NCBI GenBank assembly: GCA_038496675.1
Contig: CM076649.1
Coordinates: 20,565,422 to 20,629,421 of the forward strand
Direction of reading: 5' to 3'
DNA length: 64,000 nt
Source: Rachycentron canadum
Taxonomy: Eukaryota > Chordata > Actinopteri > Carangiformes > Rachycentridae
The number at the start of each line of letters is the position of its first letter. Within the stretch, counting starts at the first letter, position 1. The position numbers and the translations under genes were made by a program. Shown one piece after another: positions 11,946-25,059 of this stretch. The notes beneath the pieces were generated by a model. It made no database searches. It was not told the origin of the DNA and saw nothing but the letters and a program-made list of their open reading frames with translations.

Positions 11946-14900
11946 ATAAACACATTAAATTAATTCATCAAATATGCATACAATTATGCACATACAAAAT
12001 ATGCACATTCAATAATTTAGCAATAAGCTGTAAGAAATTGATAACCTATGACCTGACCGGTGGTGTTCTCCTGTCCTGATGCACACAATTTTATCACCTG
12101 TGAAGCCAAATAATATGAAATAATATTGCATGTTACCCAATATCTCTAATTTGTGTTTATTTATATTTTGTCAACCACTACATCGATTGTTTGAAGTTTA
12201 ACACTTTGGTTTATTGATAATATGTATTAGTAGTAGTAGTAGTAGTAGTATTGTGTCTCAGCTACATAGTTGTTCATAGTTGCTGCTGAGTGGAAACGTC
12301 CCTCTGTCCATTGATGGACCTTTTTCTCATGTTAACATCATTTAATTTCCATAACAACATACAAACTCATCATGCTGTCATAAAAGAAGCTTAGTTTTAA
12401 TGAGATTTTGACAAATGTTGTGATAAACCAAGAAACAATGACAGGTTATGACAAGAAATATGATAATCTCTATACCTGCTTATTCGTACAAGGAAGAACA
12501 GGTACCATTGATAACAAACTGTATATAGGCCCATTTGTTATAATTGAAAAATAAAATTAATAGTGTGAAATCCAATTCCCTTTAGATCTTTCAATGATTT
12601 CATTCATTTGTTTGTCTTTAGTCAGTAACATTAACTAAAGCAAAATGGAATTGGCCAAATCAATGAGTGTGTAATTTATACTAATTGCTTGTAAAACTAT
12701 TGAAAGTTTTTCTGGTGAACTGCTGTCAGGTGCTGTCTGCTGCATTGGTGCATGTTAGTGTGAATGAGCCCCATGAATGAGCCTTCACACAACTTGAGCC
12801 TGAAGATGGCGCTGCAGTGTTGAGGAGGTTGTATGCATTAATATACAGGGGAATAATATAGTCATGATTAATGAATCTAAACATCTAAAGTTTTATGTTA
12901 TTCCACAGTGTCATTGAATGCACCCTGAAGTCATTATTGTTGTGGCTTCCAGGACTCACACAGTCAGAATACTGGCCTCAGGTAACTTTTTACCACATGG
13001 AAAAACGGTCAATGCATGTGGTGATTTGAACTTCTGTCCAATACCATGTAAATGGAACTGTGTTTGCTTGTTTTCAAATAGAAGCATCCTGTGTCCTGCA
13101 GTGGATTAAGCCAATGTCAACAGAGACCTAAGCTTTAAACAAACTGTGCTTTAGGGACAGTGAACTGGTTCTAATCTGGGGCCAACAACCACTGAGTAGT
13201 ATCTATCAGGAAACAAATACTTAAGTGCAGCATGGCATACATTATGAGTGAAACATATCCTACTAATAAACAGACAACACAAAGCACAAATGGGGAAAAA
13301 ATCCAGATAGAAAGTTGTATAATACATAATGATACACAACCATTTTAATGAAATCTAAATATATTATGTTCCAAACTTAGAGAGGAGTTGATGAAATTCA
13401 TATTAGAGGGTGGGGGTTAAGGGTGAAGTTTACTATAACAGAACAATTATTTTATCAAAGATCTGCAGGTTAAAGAATTTAGGTTTTACTCTTTGCAGTT
13501 CAGGAGTTATGAGCCAACACATAAAGCACTTTATAAATGACCACTCGGTCGCATTTCCAGGAAGAAAAAGCAATCTGCTCTTCCTGTGCTCAGGGCTGAA
13601 GGTACTTGAGGCTGCACCAGAATCAGGATTGGTACCATTTTCCCAGGTTTGACCGTAGTTTTACACTTTTAATTCGTGGTCAAAGAGGAAATATCATCAA
13701 TATCTTTTCTAACAGTCAAATCTCAGAGCTGGGGAGGCTTCGTGCCCTGGCACTGGCAGGAGATTGTGCTGAATGACTAACCTTGTCTGTGAGCTGCTCA
13801 CCATGGCTGGCTAGCTGCCATTGGGAACACTGGAAGTGTGAAAGGGATAGCAGAGCCCCTCAATTGGCTTCCAAAGCTAAGCTTAGTGAGGCCTCTTTTC
13901 TTCCTGAGTGTGACTAGCTGATGAGGCAGGATCTCCAAGAAGCCTGTCACTTTGACCTAATCCATTTTCTGCCCAGCTGTGGGGGAAAGTCACTTCTTAG
14001 TTTTATCACATTTGAATGCAAACAAGGCCGGAAGGGTGCTGTGTGTCACATCGGAGGGCCTGTGAGCTCCTCTGAAAGGGGACCCCTGTAGTCAAGGAGA
14101 AAAATGTGAGAAGCAGCTCTATCATTTCACCAGCTAGACCATTTGAAAAATATTGCCTCTTTCAACGCGCACTCTTCTTTTTGGGGGCCTAACCCAACAC
14201 ACTAAGCTGTTTAGCTTCTCCACAGCCATGACTCTGAACCTGATTGCCACTTTATTGACCCTCATTGTCAGCGTTTAACATAACGTTGGAGCTAAGGAGG
14301 AGGGTTAACTTTAACAGTCCATCAGGCATGTAGATTAATTCGTATATAACCATTTAACCATAAATCAGCAAATCAATCTTATCTAAAATCTGACTAATAA
14401 ACTCTTTGATGTCAACTTTTTTGCTAGAACCTGTTAAAATCATTGAGTATAACATGTTTGATTTGCTACACATTTCCATACAATTTTATATGTTCAAAAA
14501 CATTAGACATGTATTATAAGTTGGGTTCAGCTTTTAACTCGTAGCATGTGGTTCTTTCCCTGACATCAATGTATGAGCTTCACAACAGCTTTGTATGACT
14601 TAATTATGAAGAAAAGCATGAGTTCCTTATTAAGACAGTGACCATATGCCCATTGATCATAACTCTACAGACAGAATGAGGTCATAAGTTAGGAGTTAAC
14701 CAGATGTAGCAGCTCAGTAGTAAATTAAAGGCTGACAGTAAATGAGAAAAAGATTATGACCACCACCTATCACCATCGCAATGGACACACTGTCACTATC
14801 ATTGTTATTACACCATCGATCTCCTTAAGGCAGATATTCTCCTTCAGAATCAGAGTCGGTGAATAACATCCATAACTTCATCACCAGTGAAATTTCTTTC

Positions 14901-15039
14901 TGCTTCAATTTAGCTAGAATCAACGTAGAGCCTCTCTGCTAACTAGTGGTAGAGAGTACAAACGAGATTTGACTTCGTAACTCGAACTATCGTCTGTTTT
15001 ATTCAGTATTGTTGTTTGTCGCAATTCACTAGTAGTAAG
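11946..15039. other. intergenic, no gene recognised
   Basis: AT-rich sequence with a (TAG)n tract. Open frames are short and anonymous. Confidence 0.5.
12228..12250. repeat. (TAG)n trinucleotide microsatellite
   Basis: Seven to eight uninterrupted TAG units. Confidence 0.95.
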
Positions 15040-15300
15040 TATGAAAAGCCATCTGTGTTGTTTCACATGCCCTCCCTCACTTTAGTGAGCCAATCAGAGG
15101 AGAGGCTCTGAGTGTCTGGCGGAGGGGGGAGACTATTTTTGTGACATCACAAAGTTCCTAAAGTCCTGACGGCTGGTTTTAAGGCTCAGTTTCTGAATCC
15201 AGCTGGTGAGCATTTCTCTGTCAACTAAGACCTTTGATACTTTAACTGTGTTAATGTAATACATCACATCTCAGAAATTGATATATTGTATAGTTCAGCA
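15040..15300 (+). mobile_element. MITE-like repeat copy, internally shortened
   Basis: It shares 'gagccaatcagaggagag', 'gtgacatcacaaagttcc', 'agtcctgacggctggtttt', 'gagcatttctctgtc' and 'gacctttgatactttaact' with the copies at 26265-26695 and 40265-40737 in the same order. The left end is poorly preserved. Confidence 0.75.
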
Positions 15301-18300
15301 CTTGCCAAGCAGGGGAAACAGGAAAAGGTCATGTATGAGAGCAGCTTACAGAGTAAGTCAGTATAATGAGTAAGAAATTTGCCCAAATCAAGAGAGAATA
15401 AAGGGATATCAACAAATGCTGATTGTTCCAAACCACAGCTTTGTTCATGATGTCCTCCAGCTACCACACTGCTGTGACAGTCGGCACTGGGTGAAATGAT
15501 GAATGGGTTTAATAAGTCTGTAGCTCACAGTTACACCACAGGCAGATGAGACAAAACAAACGTGTGTTTCTATGTGTTTTAAAGAGCATGTAGAAAACAC
15601 ACATGTACAGACTAGCTTTATGGCCCTCAGGCTGCCTGGCTTCTTAGACTACCGACGGATCTCAAGTCTGTGCACTCAGAGAAGATTTTACACAGCCTGA
15701 TGAAGCTAAAAGATTGTTGTCAGAATTTAACTGCTGTTTTATATCGCAATAAATCAGAGCAGCCTCCTTCAGAATAAATCCTTTGTTTTTATTAGCATCA
15801 ACAGTGATAGTCACCAGGGTGAAAGAACCCGACACAAAAAATGTGAGTTCACAAACTGATTAAAGGTGATTTATGGAAAGACCATTGGTAAAAACAACAG
15901 CACAAGAGAACACAAATTAGGTTAAAGTCCATTTAGGATGCAATTTCATATTCACTGCACTTGATCAGTTTCTAAAGTGGAGGCTGTAAATGAGAACAAA
16001 ATCATTGAATTCTGTCTTTTATTTTTTCTTCCTGGTAAGACCCATGGGGGATTTTTACTGAGGACAAGCCTTTCTTGTACCTGCACCCGAAACCAGAGAA
16101 TCATTGGACTTCAGGAGCAGCAATTTATGGTGGATGTGATCGCACAAGTATCGTCTGACAGCGCCCTTGGCACATTTTAGTTCACAGAAGTACTGTAGCT
16201 GTGTTAGAGGCTACTGGTAATAATAGTATAGCTTTTCCCTCTGGGAGAAAAAGTGAATGCAATCTTGCCACATCATCTCTCTGCTTTTAAGCCTCACACA
16301 CACTGCTGACATAACACACAAACGCTTCTTTTATTACCTGGCAGTGATTGTTTGCTGAATGGGGAATGGCCTCCAGGAACCTACTAAGCATTCCTGAGGA
16401 GAGCTACAGTATTCCTGGGGGAGTCATGGCCATTGTGCCTTAGTCAGGTCAGCCTATCGTGTGGCGCGGAAATTAAGGATGAATTTGTTAATAGCTGGAT
16501 TTGATCTGATTTTCTCCTTCAAGTCAGGAGCCCAAAGGGAGTACAATCTTACAGGTATACAGTTTTGTTTCATAAACCTCCCAGAGTCCTCCTCACATGG
16601 AGGTGTGTTCATAAGGCAACTTACAATGCAAGATTTGATAAGTTGACATTATCTATAATGTCCTGTGCATGATATTAAAGGATTAATTGACCCAATTCAA
16701 AAAATATATATTTTCTCATTTGCATCTCATGGTATCATATCATGCCTGTCACACAGACAGGAATAACACACAGGCGTCCCTGTCATCAGTTTTCCCCAGA
16801 ATGACTTTCTTTTTTTTGATGAAAATTGTTGGCAGTGAGGTTTGAGGATGATCCACTGTAAGGTGATAGGTAAACCTATCAAATTAGTGCGAAGAGTACC
16901 TGAATAAAATTCCATTCACTTTCTGCCTCAGAAATAAGAGTCTTACTGCAGATTAATGATCTGTGTTAACAACAGCCTTTTTATTTGACTCTAGATAATA
17001 ATTCTATAGGTGTGAGATCATTGAGGGTCATATGGTGGTTATATTGACCACAGTATTGGGGTGTGTGCACAAATCTCAATGATGGATTTCTTAAACCCAG
17101 GACAAATGAATCCCTCTACAGTGTGGCATATGGAAGGAGTTGCTCTGAGTTGGGGCAGGGGCAGACAGAAGTAATAGTTCAGACCGGGAAGCCCATCCCA
17201 GACCACTCCCACAAACAATTAGATCACTAACTTTGTAGGCTAACCTCAGTTGATGTAATGGTTACCAGACTAGTTATAAATTTAGCACTTGTGCTTGCCC
17301 AGGGCACCATACAAGCTAGAACTGCCAGTGGCAGAAAGCTAGGGCTGTGTGTAGCGCTGCATCAGCAAGACATAGACACACTCTGTAGCCACAGCAGTTC
17401 AGTGAGGTTTCCTCATTTACAGGTGGGTTGAAGCAAGAGGTTCGTCAACTCATCTCTGATTGTTATAACTCGTCAAACTGACAGGTCACAGCGAGGTCAC
17501 AACAACCCTCAGCCCACCGTGTCTCTGCTACTGCTACTGGTGAAAACAGGTTCATTGCTAGACACAAGACACAAGTGAAGAGGTATCTTATCAGGCAACC
17601 ATAAGGCTGAAGCCATATTTACATAGATGATCATTTGTCAGTGCCACCAGTGTTTTGCAGAGCTGTTAATGTGCCCTCTCTTCATGCTCACTATCTGTGT
17701 CCTTACATCAAATTAGTTCCATGTCAATCAGCCGAGCCAGCATCAGTTATTTAATTACCATCCTCGGCCTGACATCACTGGTCTGGCCAGCTGTGTTTTT
17801 CTGAGCGCGGGATGACATCGATGGACACCTCTGACCTCATGCTGAACTAGACTCTCAGCCAATCAGGCAGCAGCTGAGGTTCTCTCCTGCAGTTAGCTAC
17901 CACCGGAACACACTCAAGGGCTAAATGGAGATGGAACATCTTTCCAGATCAGTTGGGGGAAAAAAAAAGAGGAGCATCCAGAGGAGCTCCGTGGAAAATA
18001 TGTGTTAGTGGAGCGTTCAGTGACGCAGCCTGTCAGTGCTCATGGGACAGAAAAGACACAGAGAAAGGTTCACCTGCTACATGTGAGGGCCACTGTCTAA
18101 GCTCGTCTGCTAATTCCCAAAGAGCTCTGAAGAAAAGTTTGTATCAGTGGCAGGCTGCCTGGGTCCTGGCTGAAGCTCCTCCTGCTTATGGTCAGTCTCA
18201 AATATAAATATCAACTTTCCCTTCTTGAGGAGGCCGCAAGCTGTCAAAACAATGAAAGAGGGGGGACAGCATCAAGCAACATGAGGCAGCCATGGGAAAG

Positions 18301-18903
18301 CAGAATGCACATCTCAGGGAGCAAAAGGAAGAAATAGCCTTTATTTTTCTTATTCTGATAAATATGAACTTAGATCCCACATGTGTTTGCTCAACTTTTC
18401 AGTCACCAGGTGCAGATCTTCTCTGATTCACTACATTTACATGTCATGTACACACTATCATAGCCCACATTCAAGTCCATGTGATACTCACAGCAGTGAG
18501 GCTAGAAAGAAACATGTACATTTGAAGGATTTCAAAAATAGCTCTAAATGTTTCTTTCACTCCAGGTGAGTCAACTCCTGACTTTCATTTAAGTCTTGTC
18601 AGCGTCTTATTGAACACTTAATAGCAGGGTTCACTGTTATTAAGTGTTCACTGTTTATCTGCCGGCCTCAACTGTTATTTATGGTCCTGTTCCTTTATAA
18701 GGGTCACAGCTCACATCGATATCAGACAATTCAAACGGTTCCCTGGTGAATTTTAGACGTCTAGTTGTGTTGTTTAGTGTAGCTATTTTTTTTCCATTTT
18801 GTTTGTGTGTCGTGTGTGCACATTTAGGTTTTGTGATACAGTTCAATATGAAGGTAATGTGCTACAACAGAGAACTGCTACTAGGAGCTATAAGATGCTG
18901 GAC
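15301..18903. other. intergenic, no gene recognised
   Basis: No gene was recognised. A stretch near 16680-16860 resembles a diverged teleost interspersed repeat, but I cannot delimit it. A perfect 13-bp-armed inverted repeat lies near the end (listed separately). Confidence 0.45.
18611..18650. repeat. inverted repeat, 13-bp perfect arms, 14-nt loop
   Basis: 'tgaacacttaata' at 18611-18623 is the exact reverse complement of 'tattaagtgttca' at 18638-18650. No associated gene is visible. It may be a transposon-derived stem or chance in AT-rich DNA. Confidence 0.85.
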
Positions 18904-19284
18904 NNNNNNNNNNNNNNNNNNNNNNNNNNNNNNNNNNNNNNNNNNNNNNNNNNNNNNNNNNNNNNNNNNNNNNNNNNNNNNNNNNNNNNNNNNNNNNNNN
19001 NNNNNNNNNNNNNNNNNNNNNNNNNNNNNNNNNNNNNNNNNNNNNNNNNNNNNNNNNNNNNNNNNNNNNNNNNNNNNNNNNNNNNNNNNNNNNNNNNNNN
19101 NNNNNNNNNNNNNNNNNNNNNNNNNNNNNNNNNNNNNNNNNNNNNNNNNNNNNNNNNNNNNNNNNNNNNNNNNNNNNNNNNNNNNNNNNNNNNNNNNNNN
19201 NNNNNNNNNNNNNNNNNNNNNNNNNNNNNNNNNNNNNNNNNNNNNNNNNNNNNNNNNNNNNNNNNNNNNNNNNNNNNNNNNNNN
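18904..19284. other. assembly gap (381 N)
   Basis: A run of N flanked on the right by a G-rich tract (19285-19302), which probably caused the gap. Peptides predicted through it are meaningless. Confidence 1.
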
Positions 19285-20774
19285 GGGGGTGGGGGGGGGG
19301 GGGTGACTAGGCCCTGTTGTACATAGATACACAATGCAATGTGGTAACACTGAATGCTTTTTGAGGTCAAACTCTTGTGACAGGACATAGACGTTGCCTT
19401 CACAGACGTCACACACAGTAGTAACTTTTCCACCTTGCTGCATGAAGCATGTGCTGCCACTGAACAATGGAGGTCCAGCTTTGTCCAACATGGATGTAAT
19501 TCTTAAGGATACTGAGCTGAAAGATCCAGTTGGTGTGTTGAATATTGAAAGTGACACCAGTTCTTCTCTTTTTAAGATTTATGTAACTGCTCTTCAAACA
19601 ATAACAAGCACTGGACCTGCACTGCCATCACCAGTACAGGTTTCAACAACAACAACAGAGGCCCGTACAAACTACAAAGTTTCAGAGTATAATTGCATTA
19701 TAGATCTTCAGAAGGTTTTGATCTCTGTCTTCCTTTTTACCTCTGCCAGACACTGTCTGAACATCAGAGGCTGCAGCGAGATGAAAGGTCACCACAGGAA
19801 CAGTGCTGTTGTTGTCGCCTTTGTTTTCTCCGTAGTATCATTACCCTGACAGCTGACAGGCAATTTGACTTTTAATTTGTCACATAAACCTACAGAGGAT
19901 CTGCATAATGTTCACAGACAACTAGTAGATGCGGCCTCCAAAGCTTGACATTTGGCACTGAAGAGAGCTGAGCTCTTTTTTCCCCTGTAGAATCTATGTC
20001 TTCTCACTTGTTGAAACTTGTTGTTTTAAAGCAGCAGAAAGCTCACCGATCCAATCCCGGGCTAATGTTGCCAGCACAAATGACATTCATCATTATTATA
20101 CTGATCTCCTAGTTTCCACAGTTTATAAGGCTGTGGCATGGTAGTGACCTTACTGTGAACTTCAAAACTAACAAATCAAAAGACTTTTTTTTTTTTTTTA
20201 ATGCAGAAAAGTTTTTGTCTCCATTCAACATCTGGGCAGAAAAGATGACTTCCTTCAACAGTGATTAGGAGCTCTATCACAGGGGCTGTTGAAGCATGTT
20301 TTGGTGCAAACTCCAGAGTCATGCACATTTACAATATGAGCCTGTCTTATCTCAGTAATTCCTCATGAAGCTCATAAAGATATGTGCTGGATGAATGCGA
20401 GCAGAATAGTTTCCTAACTAAAGCTATGCAGACCGGTGACTGGACGTAAAGATAACATGCGGTGAGGTCCTGCACAGGTAGTGTAAGCACACCCACAACT
20501 CAGAGCGCAAAACAAAGTTCAGACATCCTGTCTGCTCCTGATTCTCAGGAGAAGTCAGAGAGATGACAAGAAGTCAACTCAGGCCTTTCAACATCTGAGC
20601 TGTCTCACTTCATTATGGTGTGGATTTAATAAAATTACATTTTTGCTCATCAATCTACACTCAATAATTCATATGATGTGGAAATTCTAATGTTTATTGA
20701 AGTATTTATTAATAATTCTATTCAAATGTATTCATGTCATACCTTTTATATATATATATATATAAGGTATATAT
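19285..20774. other. intergenic, no gene recognised
   Basis: Begins with a poly-G tract and ends with a (TA)n tract at 20747-20764. The plus frame at 19394-19849 (151 codons) has no recognisable homology. Confidence 0.5.
20747..20764. repeat. (TA)n microsatellite
   Basis: Nine TA units immediately left of a Tc1-like remnant. TA is the insertion target of Tc1/mariner elements. Confidence 0.9.
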
Positions 20775-21585
20775 AAAGTGAAAGACAAAACCTCGAAGTC
20801 AAAGAAACTCTATAGACCTCTGTGATAAAAATTTAATGAGACCTAGATCAGGGCGTTCCCATGAGCACAGTGTCATCAATAATTACCACCAGGATGTCAA
20901 GCAAAAGTGAATAACTGGGCAAGGACCTTGGTCAGGGAGTGGACCAAACGTAGTCACTTTAACAGACCTAAGAAGAAGAACCTGCTGGAAGGACGAACAT
21001 CTCAACAGCACTCCATCAATCAGGCTTCTATGGTAGAGCAGCTAGACTAAGCTGAGTAAAAGCCATATGACAGCCTGTTTGGAGTTTGCCAAATGCCATT
21101 TAAAGGACTCTGAGCATGAAGAAAAAGAATCTCTGGTCTGATGAGACAAAAATTGAACTCTAGGCAGAACTCCAAACACTATTTCTGCAGAGCAGACACT
21201 GCTCATCACGAAGAGATAGGGTTGCTCTCTCATCAACAGGGAGGCATGGCGGCAGCAGCATCATGCTATAGCATTGCGTTTCAGCTGCAGGGGCAGGGAG
21301 ATGGGTCTGAATTGAGGAGAGGGTAAATGCAGCCAAATACAGAGAGGTCCTTGAAGAGGTCTGGGAAGTAGTTCACCTTTGAATGACAGCCAAGGCAAAG
21401 CTGGATTGGCTTCAAGATTGGCTTTGACTGTCCTTGGTGACCCAGCCAAAGCCTAGATTTAAAATCCACAGAACACCTGTAGAAAGACCTGAGCTCCCAT
21501 GTGCAGATCATGTGCAGATCTGTCTGGAAGAATGAGATACATCACCCAAAACCAGCTTCCGAGACACAGATACAAGAAGATTTAT
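20775..21585 (+). mobile_element. Tc1-like DNA transposon remnant (degenerate transposase)
   Basis: The plus strand follows a Tc1-family transposase gene from near its start to the C-terminal part. Recognisable stretches: 'gaagtcaaag...tatagacctctgtga' near 20796, 'cttggtcagggagtggacca' near 20929, 'ctctggtctgatgagacaaaaattgaactc' near 21131, 'ggcatggcggcagcagcatcatgcta' near 21243, 'aatgcagccaaatacagagagg' near 21326, 'gacccagccaaagcctagattt' near 21439. The DDE-type frame is broken by many stops and indels, including a deletion where the downstream 'QQDND' segment should be. No intact terminal inverted repeats were identified. It cannot encode an active enzyme. Confidence 0.9.
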
Positions 21586-21773
21586 TGTTACCTGCTGCTG
21601 GAAACAGGACTGAACCACGTGGGAAAACCAAAACAATTAGCTAAAAGACACTAGAACCTTCCACAGATCTGAGTTGAGATAATTTACTTTAGCGACACAT
21701 TGATACAGTAAGTTGTTCATTTGCTTTCATAGTGAAACTAAAGTTATAATATGTAACTTTTCCAAGTTAAAAT

Positions 21774-21828
21774 GTCAAAAAATATGTAACACAGGTCACA
21801 CATGTGACCTGTGTTACATATTTTTGAC
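21774..21828. repeat. 55-bp near-perfect palindrome
   Basis: The left arm 'gtcaaaaaatatgtaacac...' and the right arm '...gtgttacatatttttgac' are reverse complements over about 26 bp, with one extra A in the left arm and an ACATGT core. There is essentially no loop, so it would extrude as a cruciform or fold as a long hairpin if transcribed. No TE family was recognised around it. Confidence 0.92.
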
Positions 21829-24194
21829 TTGTGCACTTAAATTATTCCAAATGTTTCCATCAATTCTCAAACCAGAGAAATCCATTCTTTTACTCATGGT
21901 AGCAATTAAAAGTTGATGATGTCATATCCTTTATGCGTACGGCACGTTTTAAGATGCACTTTTTACATCTTGATTGTTCTCAACTACAGACATCTGAATT
22001 TTAAGTTGTCAAAGTGTTGAGAAAAACAGTTAATGTGAGGCTCCCACCCACTCCGAGACAACAAATTGCTGATTTATAAAGTGAAACTGCTTTATTGAGT
22101 GTTTCTGCTGGTTTTAATCCCCTGGTCCTTTTGTTTAGGGATGTGGAAACTTCTGTGGATAATTTAACTTGTCAGTAAAAACCTCTAAAGTCTGATTCAT
22201 AAGTTATGAGAGAAACAACCGTGACAAAGTTTGGCGGCAGTCTTAGCGTCCAACCCTTCCCTGACATCCTGACGTGAGTGTTGCTCATTCACTTTAAATG
22301 TGAAAGTGTTTTCTCTGTGTTTTTACTGGTTAGAGTCAGCTGCTCTGATTGCTGTGAAGAGGAAGAGACCCCTGTGCTGGACTCAGCTCCTGAACCACCG
22401 ATACACTGAAGGAATCAAACCAGGAGAAGCTGATGGCAACAGCAGTGAAGACAACAACTCCCATGATCCCACACATTTGAATGAAATATCTCAATTGGCA
22501 GAAGATACATGCTGTGTGTTTAAGTAAATAAAAAATGACGCAGCTTTTACTCTAAAGACACAGTTTGATGTTTCTTTGCTTACCAGATCTTTGATTTGGT
22601 TTAGAAAAAAAAACACGACGTGTCAGACCCATCAGGCTGTGCTGAACACTGAACTGGATGGTGGAATCAGTATCCGACTAAAGGTCATGGATTGACCAAA
22701 AACACGACTGGTTATTGCTTTAATGCAATCTCAGTGATTGTGCATAATGACTGTAAGGAAAAGTTTGCAGACATGTTTCTTGTTCATCATTCAAAGCATT
22801 TGAAGAGGGCACAGTGGTTTTGGATAGACTGATGCAGCGTTAGTCTGTCATCAGGCTGTTCATTACTCCAACTTATTTTAGCATGACTGTCACAACTGTT
22901 TTCAGGTTCCTCCAGCTGAACCTCTCTGTTGAGGGATGATCCACCACATTCCTCAGCCTAAATCAACTGTTGAAAGGTGTGAGGTGATGAAACCATCAAG
23001 AATGAGCAAATTCTACACAGATCAGGAATTTATGCGTCACTTAAAAGTACCTGCTCACTCTATACAGACCCAGCGCTGGCCATGCAGTGAACTGAAACAG
23101 GATATAGGACTTGTATTAGCTGTTGATTCAGCCTTTCCGCCCACACTCAGCTTCAGGCTTCAGACATCAGTGTTCTCATCATTTAATGGCTCAATATGCT
23201 TCAAGAACTTTTTTACATCCTTTTATTTGGGGAAAAATTACAGCTTGCTGGGCGCAAAGCAGGAAGTGGTTTGTGTAGCTGAAGCTTGCTTATTTGGTTT
23301 TCATGTCAGCATGGCTACAGGGACATACCTCCCATGTCCTGTCAGTAAAGCGGTTCATACAGTGCACGCCATGTGTCATTACTGCATTCTTCACACATTT
23401 TTACAGTCAAAGGAGCAGAGGGTGTAATGTAAACCTTTGTAGGGACAACTCATAATTTAGTTTGCCCTACACTGTGAGCTTTAATAACAACGTGATGCTC
23501 TTCTATGTACTCCACAAATTGGTATGAGCTGCAAGCTAACACAAGCACAAGAATCATTTCTAATCCTTTTCATACGTGGAGTGTAATTTCAGATACACGC
23601 CACACATGTGGTAGAAAGGCCTGCAGGAGGAAAAAAGTGTAATTAAGTGTATCTAGATGTTATTTCCTTCGGCTTCTCTGGGATTAAGCTACCTGTCAAT
23701 CACCGCAGGAAACAAAGGGGGACTGAGACCTCCTGCACGGCTTCACGTCTTAGTGTGTAACCACAGCACAACTACATGACGCCTCAGTGCCGATGGCAGG
23801 AGATCTGTACCTGCTCCGCACAGTGATCTCTGTTTGGACTAAGTTGGTAAAAGCAGGTAGTTGGCATGACTGCAATATTAGAAACACATCTAATCCTTTA
23901 AATATAGACTTCTATATAGCATTTACAAAATTTGTTTTTGTCACGAACATCATGAAAACTTTGTGTCCACATTGTGACACCTTCACTTAGGTGGGATTAG
24001 CAGGGAGATTATAACAAATAGAAAGTCGTTGCCATCCAGGAGATGTGGTTGGGTTTCAATCTCACATGAAACTCGCATGTACAATGACCTTTCTCCTACC
24101 CATACTGGCGGTAAAATAGAGTCGAGCCTAAGGTAATATGAGGAGTCAGTCTTAGTTCGGCAGATCAATAGGTTAGCCTGTCTCACACTCTTTT

Positions 24195-24335
24195 TAACTG
24201 GCTCCGATTGGTACAGACTTTAATATCTCAACAACTTTTGGATAGATTTCTATGGAATTGGTGTAAATGTCCTTGGTGCCCAAAGGATGACTCCTACTGA
24301 CTGTGAGGATCCTCTGACTGATCTTCTGCCACTGT
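24195..24335 (+). mobile_element. fragment of a common teleost interspersed repeat
   Basis: 'aatatctcaacaacttttgg', 'atagatttctatggaattggt' and 'cccaaaggatgactcctactgactgtgaggatcctctgac' follow the wording of a repeat seen many times in fish genomes. It is diverged and incomplete, and its class is uncertain. Confidence 0.6.
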
Positions 24336-25029
24336 GAGACAATAAACAAGAGAAATATATCTATGGAAATTTTGCAGGAGAAGAAAGACACCCTTCTTAA
24401 ATGAAGCATTACAGTGTTAAATCATTAAAAAAAAAGAATGAAAGAGGAGAAAATAAAAATAACAGTAATGTGAAAACAATAGTAATAAATCAACACAGAA
24501 GTTTGAATGTGCTACAGAAGTAAAACTCAGTCACGCAACATTCTGCTCGGACAAAAGATTTTTATGTTTTTGTTAAAGGCTTAGATGAACATATGAGTTT
24601 TAAACTAATGCCAATATCAGATCAACATTTCATACTAAGTACGTGCAAAACTAACAACATTCCAGTTTGTGGTTTGCAGTGTTTAGTGCTTGGGAATATT
24701 AGTATGAATGGTCATTAAATACATAAACTGCTGGCACAGCTGTTAAAAAAACACTGAACATTGTTCAGACAGCGCTGCTACAGATGGAAAGTGATAAAAC
24801 ACTTTCGAAGCTATAAAATAGTGTTGCCTCACATCTTTGTGTTTATTCGGTGTAACTACTCATAGCAGTCCAATGAAACACCAAAAGGGAATGCAATACA
24901 AATGTAATGACTTGGATCACATTAGCTTCAGAGGAACTTGACTGAATGATGGATCGAGGACTGTGGACTGAGGACTTGGTGTTCTGTCTCATTGGAATCG
25001 TGTGAAGAAGGGATTTCTTCATTTCTTCA

Positions 25030-25059
25030 TTTGGTCCATACTGGCGAGTATGGACCAAA
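25030..25059. repeat. perfect inverted repeat, 13-bp arms, 4-nt loop
   Basis: 'tttggtccatact' (25030-25042), loop GGCG, then the exact reverse complement (25047-25059). It is terminator-like in shape but has no bacterial context. It could be a cruciform or a microRNA-like stem, though it is too short for a typical pre-miRNA. Confidence 0.9.

Noticed and set aside
18746..19557. Long frames of 175-231 codons
   Set aside because: They run through the N gap; the flanking residues show no domain.
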